Shown here: positions 11,728 through 23,895 of the stretch, one piece after another
Layout of the letters: each line of letters opens with the position of its first letter
Position numbering within the stretch: position 1 is the first letter of the stretch
Source: Vitis vinifera
Taxonomy: Eukaryota; Streptophyta; Magnoliopsida; Vitales; Vitaceae
Reading direction: 5' to 3'
Length of the DNA: 64,000 bases
NCBI RefSeq assembly: GCF_030704535.1
Contig: NC_081815.1
Coordinates: 9,584,501-9,648,500 of the forward strand
Translations under genes and position numbers: made by a program
The notes under the pieces: model-generated
Told to the model about the DNA's origin: nothing
What the model saw: only the letters and a program-made list of their open reading frames with translations
Database searches by the model: none

Positions 11728-13731
11728 TTAATCATTATCTCTTGGCGGTGATGACGAATTATCGCAAATCCATGAAGATCTTGATGATTTTAGTTTTTCC
11801 ATATTGACAAGCATATTTTCTTCTTGAATAGAATCAAATATCCTTTTATCTGCTATTACCCAGTCTTTTACACATATATTTGCTTCAATAGAATCCGGCG
11901 CTAAGCTGCATCGTTTATCACTAACTACTCTTCCACCTGCACTAAAAGCAGCTTCTGATGCAACTGTACTCACAGGAACTGTTAGTACATCACGAGCAAT
12001 GATAGAAAGCACATGATATTTGTGTTGTTGTGATTTCCACCATATTAAAATATCAAAATCTTCATAATCTTTAAATGAAATTAAATCAATATTAAGATAT
12101 CTATCTAAATATGTTGTGTTGTTTGGAGAACTATTTGTTGTCTTTTTTCAACTTTTTAACATTTATAGAGCTCCTTTATAAAAAGATGAAGAGCTTGTAG
12201 ATGTAGGTGGTAATTTAATAGAACTAATATTATCACCATATTTTTCTTTATAATAGTTATATAAATTATATAATAATGAATTTATTTCATTTTTAATTTC
12301 TTCAATTTTTATTTGGTCATTAAAATAAATAATTGTTAACCATTCATCCAAAGTTTCAAATTTCAATCTAAGGTCCACAATTAAACCAAGATAAAAAATT
12401 AAAGGTATTTCTCCCCAATATTTTCTAAATTTTTCTATCATTGTAAATATTGCACCATTAAATATATCCAAATTTAAATATTTTTGAAGTATAATAAAAA
12501 TATTAGTTATTTGCATGACAACTCGGTTTGAAGATGGATAATATACACCACAAAATTTTTTTGTTGAAGTATCAAATACTTCAAAAAGATCTCTTAAAAG
12601 ATCTGCAATATGTCAATCATAATAATTTAATACATCAATATCTACTTCACAATCATTACTAATTAATTGTATTTTATATAGTTCTACTACTTTTCTATAT
12701 TTTATAATAGTTTGTAAAAGTTTATAAGTGGAATTCCATCTAGTGGGCATATCCAATTTTATATTTCTTTTTTTCATATTTAACATTTTGCAACAATAAA
12801 AAAATAATTCATGTTTTGCTTGAGAACTATTAAGATCCGCAGCAATGCCTCTAATTTTTGATAATGTATCATCAACGTGTTTTAATCCATCTTTTACAAT
12901 TAAATTTAAAATATGTGCACAACAACGCACATGAAATATTTTATATTGATCTTCTTTTATTTGCCAATATCGTTTTAATCTAAATACTGCTGCATCATTA
13001 TTAGAAGCATTATCTAATGTTATTGTAAATATTTTATCACGAATGCCAAAATTTATAATTTCATTAATTAATAAAGATGCTATATTTTTACCATTATGTG
13101 GAGCATTTATTATTTTAAATGAAATAATTCTTTTATTTAATTTTCATTCATTATCAATATAATGAGCAGTTATACATAAAAAACCACTGTGAGTTAAAGA
13201 TGACCAAATATCAGATATTAAACAAATTTTTCCTTCAAAATTTGCAAAAAAAGTTTTTAAATTTTCTTTTTGTGTTTCAAAATTTTTTATAAAAATTCTT
13301 TTAACTGTATTTCCAAAGCAACCTTGAAACTAAGGATTAACAGCTCGTTGCATTGTTCCCGTATAATCATGAGTTTCCATGAAATTGAAAGGTTGTTCTG
13401 TTCTTATTATATAACCAATCATTTCTTCACGACAATAAGATTCATCATAAGAAAATGTTTTTAAATTTCCATTTTTATCTTTACCTAATTGCATATAATT
13501 TCTAATATCTACATTATTTTTAATTTTACAATTTTTATGATACCTTTTTAAATGACTTGTACCTGCATTTGAGCCACCACTAAGAAGTTTGTTACAAATT
13601 TTATATTTTGCTTTTATTTATTTTTTATTATTTTCTAAATTTATTTCTATTCTATCCAAAAAATTCCATATATTTGAAGTAAATTTTTTGCTATCACATG
13701 CATTAGATGAAGAACAAGAACCACTTGCCAT
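11728..13731 (-). pseudogene. hAT transposase, one frame with six premature stops
   Basis: hAT transposases cut and paste DNA with an RNase H-like fold and dimerise through a C-terminal domain. From the ATG at 13731 to the stop at 11728-11730 (668 codons) every recognisable segment stays in one frame. In order these are a BED-finger-like N-terminus (ICNKLLSGGSNAGTSHLKRYH), an RNase H region (LISDIWSSLTHSGF and TLDNASNN), the RCCAHILNLIVKDGL motif, a PTRWNSTYKLL motif, and the dimerisation motif VPVSTVASEAAFSAGGRV near the end. Premature stops sit at 13618-13620, 13330-13332, 13144-13146, 12613-12615, 12163-12165 and 12148-12150. No frameshift was found. The protein cannot be made as it stands, but decay looks recent. 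Confidence 0.85.
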
Positions 13732-14213
13732 AATTATAATTATTGATAAAATATTATGCTAAAAATAATAAATGTAAAATTAAATTGTAACAAATAAATA
13801 AAAGAAAAGGTGAAGTATGTTACTAAATTGGAGAACTGAAGCAGAAATTCCTTCAAATTTGAACTCTTTGAACCACCAATGCTTGTTTTTCACCACCAAT
13901 AATATTGAATAATTTGAGACAAAATGCAATAATTGGAAATATTGTGGAATGGGAGAGAGCTTAAGAGTTGAGAGAATAGAAAAAAATTAAGGGTATTTAA
14001 TATTTATAGGGATTTAAATATTGAGATTTAATTTTTTTTTTTTTTAAAATGTCAAGACCGTTCAACGGTCATATATTTGATATTTATGAATTATGAGTGG
14101 CATGTTCAACGGTCATGTGACCGTTGAACAGCCAACTCATTTTTATTTTTTTTCAAAAATCATACAATATTTTTAATATATATAACTAATGCAAAATAGT
14201 TATACAAAAGAGG

Positions 14214-14289
14214 GACAACTCAGTTGGTGGCTAGCTCTCCTTGAATGCTTATGGATCCATAAGGGAAGGGTTCGAAAAGCCGGCCAGCC
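14214..14289 (+). other. tRNA-like A/B-box module next to the hAT right end
   Basis: CAACTCAGTTGG (14217-14228) resembles box A and GGGTTCGAAAAG (14278-14289) resembles box B. The second motif runs directly into the element's GC-rich terminus, so the T-arm is cut short. It is not a functional tRNA gene. It parallels the tRNA-like module in the other hAT element. Confidence 0.45.
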
Positions 14290-14322
14290 CGGCCCGGCCC
14301 GTTGGAGACCCTTATGTGAAAA

Positions 14323-15790
14323 TGACATAACGTCCATGATGTTTTCTTTTTCATTTGCATAACAAGTTAAAGTATGTCATTATGAAAAATTGGAATCATT
14401 TTGAAAAAAATTATGTGTACGTTTGCTTAATCACTTTTTACATCCACTTACTATTATAATTTTTTAGGACAAAATATATATCTTATTAAAAAGATCAAAA
14501 TTCCCTTCAAATTCAATACACATTGATCTTTCTCCTTGTTTTCCTCCATTTCTTCCTTTTCAACCTCTCCAAAATCCTCATGAGGTTGTTGAAAAAGATT
14601 ATGTTTTCAAACAATGAATAAAATAATGTTAAAAGTGAATTTTCATCCATTTTTCCATGTTTTTTTTGTGGCTTTTTTTTAAGATTTAAAAAGTAAGGGA
14701 CTAAGACGCATATAATTATACACCTTTGAACGCTTTTAAGAGCGTTCAACCCTATACTTTTGAACATGCTTAAAAGTGTATATCATTGTACCCCAAATAC
14801 CCTTAAAACTTAAAAAGTTTTAATAATATACCTCTAAATACGCTTAAGAGTGTGAATTGCCATACCTTTAGAATAATAAAAAAAAATAATAATATTTAGG
14901 TGGATGTATTAATAAAATCTATATTTTTAAGATGAGAATGTAAAAAAAATAAAATATGTAGAGATATTAAGGGTCTGTTTTACCATTGTTTTCGAGAATA
15001 ATTTTCTATTATACAAGAAATAAAAAACATTTAACGACAATAATAGATAACATGATATTTTTTTAAAATATCTTTTAGTTTTTTTTTTTACTTGTTTTTT
15101 AAGGATTGTTTTTAAAAATAATTATAAAAATATGTAAAATAATTAAAAATAAAACATTTGATATAAAATTTATGTTTAAAACACATTTAAAAATAAGTTA
15201 AAAATATTTTAAGTTTTCAAATATATTTTTGTTTTACAAAATATCACCGAACAATTACTAGGGCCTAGATAAATTCAAATATAATCCTTTATAATTTTAT
15301 TATTTATTGAGAAATTTAAAAAAAAAATCATTTTAGTAAATATGAGAAACTAGCCTCTTTCAAAAAAACTATAAATTAAGAAAAATATTTCGTCAACCCA
15401 ACATTTGATATAAAATTTTTTTATATTTTTTCTATTTTTTAAATCAATTTTTATACTTGCTATTATAATATCCATGAAAAATATAACAAAAAATATATAT
15501 TTCTTTTAAACCAATAAGTAAATTTTAAAATTGATGTCCAAAAAGGACAAGGCCCTTCAGTGGATTAGCTTATGGATGAAGGGCGAAAGCAAGTACTATT
15601 CAAGATAGAGTGGGTCATTTCATTTGCTCGATCTAGAGACTAGTAGAAAAGGAACTATCTAAAAATTCTGAGATATGTACACGTGGCAGGCAGCAATGGG
15701 CTACAAAACCATCCAACCAAGTCCGTAAATCTGTAATGACTCAAATATTGAAACGGACTATGGAGATGGTTATTGGTTGTGAGGAGATGC
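14323..15790. other. AT-rich intergenic stretch with inverted-repeat remnants
   Basis: No gene was recognised. At 14,720-14,860 the words GTTCAA and CGCTTTTAAGAGCG recur, giving small palindromes. A T-rich element of a family also seen near 40,425-40,797 spans about 14,980-15,265 (left CCATTGTTTTCGAGAATAAT). Confidence 0.4.
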
Positions 15791-15829
15791 TGAGCAGAAA
15801 AAATAAATGAGAGGCCCAAAAATCGCTAG

Positions 15830-16204
15830 CCTCACATTCTCTCTCAAACCCCTCCTTGTAGCAGGAGAGGAGGACACGCCCCTCTCCTCTGCCTTACCTT
15901 ATCCTATCCCCATCTCCTTTCTTTCTCTCTCTTTCTCTATATCCTCCCACTCCCCACACACTCCACCCCTCCATTCACTTCCTTTAATACGCTTGATACT
16001 TCTGCAAGATACTTCTTTACATATCTTCTTAATTCTGTTTCCTCTCTTTCTTCCTCATTTAAATGCACATTGCGGAGAGGATTTGAGTTTGCTGTGTGTT
16101 TTTCGATAAGTTCGATTGAGTTCATTCATTGGTATTGCCGTCGAGCAATCTGGTAAGGTAAGTATCCGTTTTGGGAGGAGTTAATCGGGCCGTTTTGATG
16201 CAAA
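15830..16204 (+). promoter_or_regulatory. Presumed promoter-proximal region and 5' UTR of TSS
   Basis: A strongly pyrimidine-rich tract (15,835-16,040, long runs of C and T) precedes the TSS start codon, as is common in plant 5' leaders. No clear TATA box was singled out. The exact transcription start cannot be seen from sequence. Confidence 0.4.
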
Positions 16205-19200
16205 ATGGCTCCCAAGACTGGGAAGACGAAGCCTCACAAAACCAAAGGAGAGAAGAAGAAAAAGGAAGAGAAAGGTCTGAATTCAATGCGAATTCGTTCT
16301 CTTGTTGTTTACCTTATTGGAATGTTTCCGTTTGGTTTCTATAGAGAATGAAAGAAAAAGATGAACAGAACACACAATCGATTCAAAGAATGAGAATATG
16401 TTCACAAATTTAGCAAACATTCAAAATCGATTCAAAAAGAAAAAGAAAAAGAAAAACCCTGTTTGTTTAATTTTCTCGCATTTTCTTGCCAATCATTTGT
16501 TTTCCACTTTTTGATATGTCGATTTTACAGTTCTACCCACTGTCATTGAAATAACCGTGGAAACGCCCGACGACTCACAAGTAACACTCAAGGTGCGTAA
16601 TCTACTACTCTGTGCTAACGTGCCTGGGATGCGTACTGTAGGGAAAGAAGGGCTTTGAAATAAGTGTGGGTTAAGTGCTAAGCAGAGTGTTGATTTTGAA
16701 CGTTTGATGAGCACAGGGAATATCGACGGACAGGATCCTGGATGTGAGAAAGCTTTTAGCTGTCCATGTCGAGACATGTCACTTGATCAACTACTCGTTA
16801 TCTCATGAGGTATCTGCACTTGTCCTCTGCCTTTTTTTTTTTTTTCTACCGGGACCATTTTATTTTCTCCGGTCAGGTCATTTTCTTTCACAATTCTGTA
16901 GTTTTTTTGCGTCACGCTACTGATTCGAATAAATGCGTCGGATCTTAAATTGTTTTGGATTTTATAAAAATTTTAAATAAAATATTCTTAATAAATTATG
17001 GATAAATTTGAGGGCAATCCCCTCTGATGGTCAGAGCTTGTGTTGGTTTTGGTATAATTTTCTACTTATTTAATGAAATTTAAAAGAACTTCTTGCATTG
17101 ATTTATGAACTTTGGTAGAAGTGAAAGTAAATTTTAATTGGATTTAGAGAGATTGTTCGACAACGTTTTTAAAAAACACACTTTAATCATAAAAAAAAGT
17201 TTTAAAAAGAATTATAAAAAAATTAAAAATCATTTTTAAAAGATTAAAAAATCACTAGAAAAATATTTAGGATGTATTTGATAGTAATTTTAGGAAACAT
17301 TTATAATATTTTCAACACTTTAAGACTAAATTTTTTAAAATATTAAACAGATTAGAAATGTTTTCTAAAATTACAATTAAAACGAACTCTTAAGAGATGA
17401 TTCTTTAAAAAATATTTTTACATAAAGTAATTTAATTATAAGTGAATTTGATAGTGATTCTAAGAAACGTTTTTAATATTTGTAACACTTGAAATTTTCA
17501 TTCTTTAAATATTAAAAATGTTAGAAACACTTCTTATAATTACTATCAAACGCATTTTAAGAATACGTTTGAAAATAATTATAAAAATTGTTTTTAATAT
17601 TTTTAATATTTGAATGATAAAAATTTTTAAATATTAAAAACGCTTTTTAAAATTATATTTTAAAATTATTTTAAATAAAATACTTTCAATTACACCGTGA
17701 AAATATTATTGTTTCAAAAATGAAATGATAAGAAATAGGCGTGAATTAAATTTGAAATGTTGGGAAATGTTGATAAAAGGGGGAAACCTAACGACTCAAA
17801 TAGGGTTGGGTTTGTGGAAGCCTGTGTTGTGGGCCTTGTCCATGATTATGCGATCTTGTATGTCCTATAAAGGCCACTTGTGGGATGTGGGCCCTTCCAG
17901 GATCACGGGCTTCAGAATGAAAAGCATCCACGTCCTGACGTCACTTTTGTGTGCCCTTTGTTAGTTTATTAGTATTATTATTATTATTATGGAATAATCT
18001 TTAAAACCCGAGTGGACCCAGATTCTAGGCATATAGATTTACTGCTGATATAAGAATAGCGAATTGTAAACAACAAACTAACGGCTGGCGTCTGAAATGT
18101 GGAACAGGTGAGAGGAGGCGGACTCAAAGACTCAGTGGACATACCTTCTCTGAAACCTTGCCACCTCACCATCGTCCAAGGTACTACTCCCATCCAAAGC
18201 CCAACATCCATTTCCCTACCTTCCTCGATCTACTACCTCTCACCACCTAATCGCAACTGTTGCAGAGGACTACACGGAGGACCTCGCCGTTGCACACGTC
18301 CGACGACTGCTCGACATCGTCGCCTGCACTAGCTCCTTCGGTTCCCCATCTTCTTCCCCTAAAAAGCCCGGTTCAAAAGAACCCGCTTCCAGCCAAGCGG
18401 AAGGCCAACCCTCTGACAATGGGGTCGAACCCACTTCCAAGCCCAGGCCAGGTGACAAGAAGCTCGGCGGAGCCCAGGGAGGCGCCCATGCCCACGGTGG
18501 TGTCAAGGCTAGCAAAGAGGCCAAACCGGAGGAGTCAGAGAAAGGGGACATCGCGGTCTCCATGTGCCCCCCGCCCAGGCTCGGACAGTTCTATGATTTC
18601 TTCTCCTTTTCGCACCTCACACCTCCGATTCAATGTGGGTTTTCTCTCTTTGTTTGATTGGGAGGTTCCTCATTCCAATGACATTCATTTTCTTTCAGTC
18701 ATTATATTCGTCACTTCCTTATGAATTGGGAATGAATGTTTTACTGGCTATACTTCACTTACATTCATTCACAAACTTAAATCCATTTTTTATTTTATAG
18801 TTACTATAGTATCCATACTTCGTATCTTCGTATATATACTTTCTGGGTTCGTTCTATATCTTCGTATTTGTACTGTCTGACTTCCGGAATGTTTGAGATT
18901 TTATGGTTACTACGGTTAAATTGATAAAGCTTATAATGGTTTGATTTGTTGACTAGGAGTAAACGCGACTTTAACTATTTTTATTTTTAAGAAGAGTAGG
19001 AAAATTCACAAACTATAGCACTCTCATGGCTAATGAAGCCTGCCAACTACAGAAAAGGAAGGAAGCTTCTAAAGCTGCAGCATGATCTGGTTCATGTATC
19101 ATCTTTATAGAAAATGTTCAGTCGTGCTAGTAAGGCCAGCATTTCTGTTGCTTTTCCTTACTTTGAAAAACTGGTGGTTTTTCCGTTGGTGATGGTAATA

Positions 19201-22200
19201 GAAGACTTGTATTTTTTTTTTTTTTTTTTAAGAAGAGTAGGAAAATTCACAAACTATAGCACTCTCATAGCTAATGAAGCTTGCCAACTAGGGAAAAACA
19301 AGGAAGCTTCTAAAGCTGCACTATGATCTGCTTCATGTATCATCTTTATAGAAAATGTTCAGTTGTGCTAGTAAGGCCAGCATTTCTGTTGCTTTCTCCT
19401 TACTTTGAAAAACTGGTGGTTTTTCTGTTGATGATGATAATAAAAGACTTGTATTTTTTTATTTTTTTTTTTAGTTTATTTTTTTTTTTTTTCCAAAAGG
19501 TTTGGTTGGTGTTTGATTATGTTGTTTAGTGTTCTTGTTTCCCTGAAAATTGGATTTGGATGATATTTTCTGTTTGTATTATGAGTTGTTTCACTGCACA
19601 TCATCATTGTCTTCCAAAAATGATCATAGAATTCTCTCCTGGTTGGTTTAGTTGCAATAGGAATTGTTTAATGTTGCTCCAGTTATCTTCTAAAAGTGAA
19701 ATTTTGTTAATTATGTTTTGGATTCTCTGGCAGACATTAGGAGATCCACTCGGCCTTTCCTTGAGGATAAAACAGAAGATGACTTGTTTCAAATTGATGT
19801 GAGGTTCTGCTATTTGGCTTTGGATTATTTCTATAAAATCATTGTATTTATTTCTGTTATTTCCTGAATTAATTTGTGGCAGTGTACCGATAATATAACT
19901 TGGCTTGGAATGGTTTGTATACCTGTTTCTGCAGGTTCGGGTTTGCAGTGGGAAACCAATGACAATAGTTGCTTCCCGAAAAGGTTTCTACCCTGCTGGA
20001 AAACGTCTTCTTCTGAGTCACTCTTTGGTTAGTCTGTTGCAGCAGATAAGTCGGGTGTTTGATTCTGTAAGTTTAACTGATTTTCATGTTCAACAGTTGC
20101 AGTTATTTTATCTTATGGATCTGAGATCTCTCTCTCTTGCTGTACTTTCTCTTTTATTTTTTTTGCTTAGTTTTTACTGTCTCTGCAATCTACATATTTG
20201 TTTTTTTTTTTTTTTAATATTTCAATTTTTTAACCTTCTTGGTAGTTACTAACATTTTTTTTCTTGCAGGCATACAAAGCTCTTATGAAAGCTTTTACAG
20301 AGCACAATAAGGTCAGTGTGATTTGCACAAATCTTCATACTTAATCTTCAGAGAGATGATTAGAATTGCATCCCTTTTTTCAGTTTGGAAACCTTCCTTA
20401 TGGTTTTCGTGCAAACACATGGGTTGTGCCACCAGTTATTGCTGATAATCCATCTCATTTTCCCCCACTACCCATTGAAGATGAAAATTGGGGTGGAAAT
20501 GGTGGTGGACAAGGAAGAGATGGTAAACATGATCACAGGCAATGGGCTAAAGAGTTCTCAATTCTAGCAGCAATGCCCTGTAAAACAGCAGAAGAAAGGC
20601 AAATTCGAGATCGAAAAGCCTTTCTGCTTCATAGTCTATTTGTCGACGTTTCAGTTTTTAAAGCTGTTGCAGCAATCAAGCATCTTATGGAGAGCAATAA
20701 ATGCTCCCCAAATGGTCCCAATGGTACAGTTTTCCATGAGGAAAGGATTGGAGATTTAATTATTAGGGTAACAAGAGATGTGCCTGATGCAAGCTTGAAG
20801 TTGGATGGTAAAAATGATGGGGGTCAGGTTCTTGGGATGTCAAAAGAGGAGCTTTCTCAGAGAAATTTACTTAAAGGAATAACTGCTGATGAAAGTGCAA
20901 CTGTTCATGTAAGTAAAACATTTTTTCAATCTGTTCAGTTTTTCTTGATGTTGTCCTAACGTCTTTAAATTATGAAGTGTGTTATATACTATATTTAATG
21001 CTGAGGTCTCATTCTGTCTTCAGGATACTTCCACTTTAGGTGTTGTTATTGTGAGACACTGTGGCTACACTGCTGTTGTGAAAGTTCCAGCTAAGGTCAA
21101 TTGGGAGGGGAATCCTATTCCCCAGGACATTGACATTGAGGATCAGCCTGAAGGAGGTGCCAATGCCTTGAATGTCAATAGGTAAGTACATTTAGCTTTG
21201 GAAATTTAGTTAATGCCTAATTATGTGAACAAGCAGGGGTCCCTGTCAGCTACTTATTTTTCGGATACTCAGGCTTTATATGTGACTCAATCACCTATTA
21301 TACACTGACTCTTTGAAGAACACTGCTGCTTTAGATATAACATATTTGCTTCATGATAGTAAAATGAGTTGTTAATTACTGTTTTTTGTTTTGTTTTTCA
21401 GCTTGAGAATGCTATTGCACAAGTCATCCACACCTCAAGCATCAGTTCAACGGTTACAAAGTGGAGATTTTGAAGATTCACATTCTGCTAGGTGTTTGGT
21501 ACGGAATGTTCTCGAGGAAAGCCTAATGAAATTGCAGGGAGAAGCAACTAAACATGCAAGATCAATCAGATGGGAGCTAGGAGCCTGTTGGGTGCAACAC
21601 TTACAAAACCAGGCTTCAGGGAAAACCGAGTCTAAGAAAACTGAAGAAACCAAGGTTGAGCCAGCTGTAAAGGGTCTAGGAAAGCAAGGTGGACTGCTTA
21701 AGGAAATTAAGAAGAAAATAGACGACAGGAGCGGCAAAGCTGAGCAGGGCAAGGATGCTACTTTGACTAACAGCCTTGACATGAACAAGAAATTAGATGC
21801 TAGTCACTTAGAGAAACAAGATGAGGAAAAAGAAATGATGTGGAGAAAGCTTCTTCCTGAAGCAGCATATTTGCGCCTTAAGGAATCTGAAACTGGACTT
21901 CACCTTAAGGTTTGGTTGTTGCTTTCTTAAAAGATTGCATATCTGGTCAAATTTGTGCTATGTAAATTCTTAAAATCATTTATATGGGGTCATCCATGAA
22001 CTTAGCAAGTATTGAGGAGCTTTATGCTCACAAACTTATGGAGAATATATATATTTTTGGCTTGCTCACATCTAGCTTTTTTCATACATATTTGATCTTG
22101 CTTCCTGTCATGTTGGCAGTCACCTGAAGAGTTGATTGAGATGGCACACAAATACTATGCTGATACTGCACTTCCAAAACTGGTTGGTTCCTTAATAATT

Positions 22201-23190
22201 ATTATTTGCTTTGCCTTGTGATCTTTTAAGACTTTTAAATATTTGATTTAACTTTGATATTAGGTGGCAGATTTTGGCTCCCTTGAACTTTCACCTGTCG
22301 ATGGAAGGACTTTGACAGATTTTATGCACACCAGGGGTTTGCAAATGTGTTCGTTGGGTCGTGTGGTAATAGATCCATTCTATTTTATTTTTTTTTCTTC
22401 TGCTACATCTGCCTTTTTTTTTTATTTTTTTTATTTTTTATTTTTACTGCTAACCTGCATGATAAATGCTTTAACTACCTTTTCTCCTCTAATAATAATT
22501 AATGCTTCACTCCAATTACACATACACCTGCAAGATGGCGCGCTCCTGTATGCCCAAATTCTAGCAGATGGGGCATTATGATGAATGTGCATGTGTCATT
22601 TATAGTAATATGAAATATGTTTCCTTATTGGCATCATAACTGGATCATGAGCCTCCATCCTGTGGGTTTCTTCTGTTAATCCCATTTGTGAGCACCTACA
22701 ATTGATTTGATGATTTCATTGGGTGAATGGAATGTCACATAACTCTTATCAGCTGCAACCCAAAAACAAAGAAAAAGGAATGCAGTTCTAGTGATATGAA
22801 TGTGGAGGTCATATCCCTCCAGTTAACTATGTGAGAGGTACTAGGTATATTATAGGATTCTGTATACAGTCCTGTATCAATGTGCCTTCTTATGCACACA
22901 AACAACTTGTGATTCTTGTTTGTGCTGAAATTTTCCTGGGATCTAGTTGAGATGTGATTTTTAATGTTTTTTTTTTCCCTCTATGATGCCAGGTTGAGCT
23001 TGCAGACAAACTGCCTCATGTGCAATCACTCTGTATACATGAGATGGTAGTGCGAGCCTACAAACACATATTGCAAGCTGTTGTAGCAGCAGTTGATAAC
23101 ATTGCTGACTTGGCAGGGTCAATAGCATCATGCTTAAATATATTGCTAGGAACACCATCAACTGAAAATTCTGATGCCAACATTAGTGAT

Positions 23191-23222
<32 letters not shown>

Positions 23223-23841
23223 TTTCCTTTTGAAGAGGTTTGGTTGGCAATGGAAGTATGAAAATTGCCAGGATCTTAGAAAATTTTCCATTCTTCGTGG
23301 GCTCTGCCACAAGGTATCTTGACTTGGCCTCTCACTGGGACTTGAGGTCTTACCACAGGGTGAATACTTCTATTTTAATTTTTTAAGTGAAATCATCTTT
23401 TCTCAGGTTGGACTTGAGCTTGTTCCTAGGGACTATGATATGGATATTGCATCTCCTTTTAGGAAGTCAGATATTATAAGCATGGTCCCTGTCTATAAGG
23501 TAATCTACATGAATAATCGCATTAGAAATTTAGCATTCAATTTTCATTAGGCTCTTAAGGTATCTTTAACAGAGTTGAATCTTGCCTACAGCATGTTGCA
23601 TGTTCATCTGCGGATGGTCGTACACTGTTGGAATCATCGAAGACTTCTTTGGATAAAGGGAAATTGGAAGATGCTGTTAACTATGGCACTAAGGTAAAGA
23701 ACAATATCTCTCCTTTTGAAGTTGTATGCTGGTCTTATACTAAATCTGATAACTACTTGGACCAATTTGCTTTGCTGAATTTTGAAGGCACTCTCAAAAC
23801 TTGTGGCAGTCTGTGGTCCTTATCATCGAATGACAGCTGGA

Positions 23842-23895
<54 letters not shown>

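Larger units (their letters stand above)
11336..14314 (-). mobile_element. hAT transposon (2,979 bp) with near-perfect 8-bp TSD
   Basis: The left end is TAAGGGTCTCCAA and the right end, reverse complemented, is the same 13 bases. Flanks are GGTGAAAA (11328-11335) and TGTGAAAA (14315-14322), an 8-bp duplication with one difference. Both subterminal zones carry GC-rich GGCCCGGCCCG-type runs that contrast sharply with the AT-rich surroundings. Short palindromes built on ACCGTTCAACGGT lie at 14050-14130. A hAT transposase reading frame occupies 11728-13731 on the minus strand. Confidence 0.88.

Noticed and set aside
18260..18724. 154-codon open frame overlapping TSS exon 5
   Set aside because: Runs in a different frame from the verified exon and crosses its splice donor.
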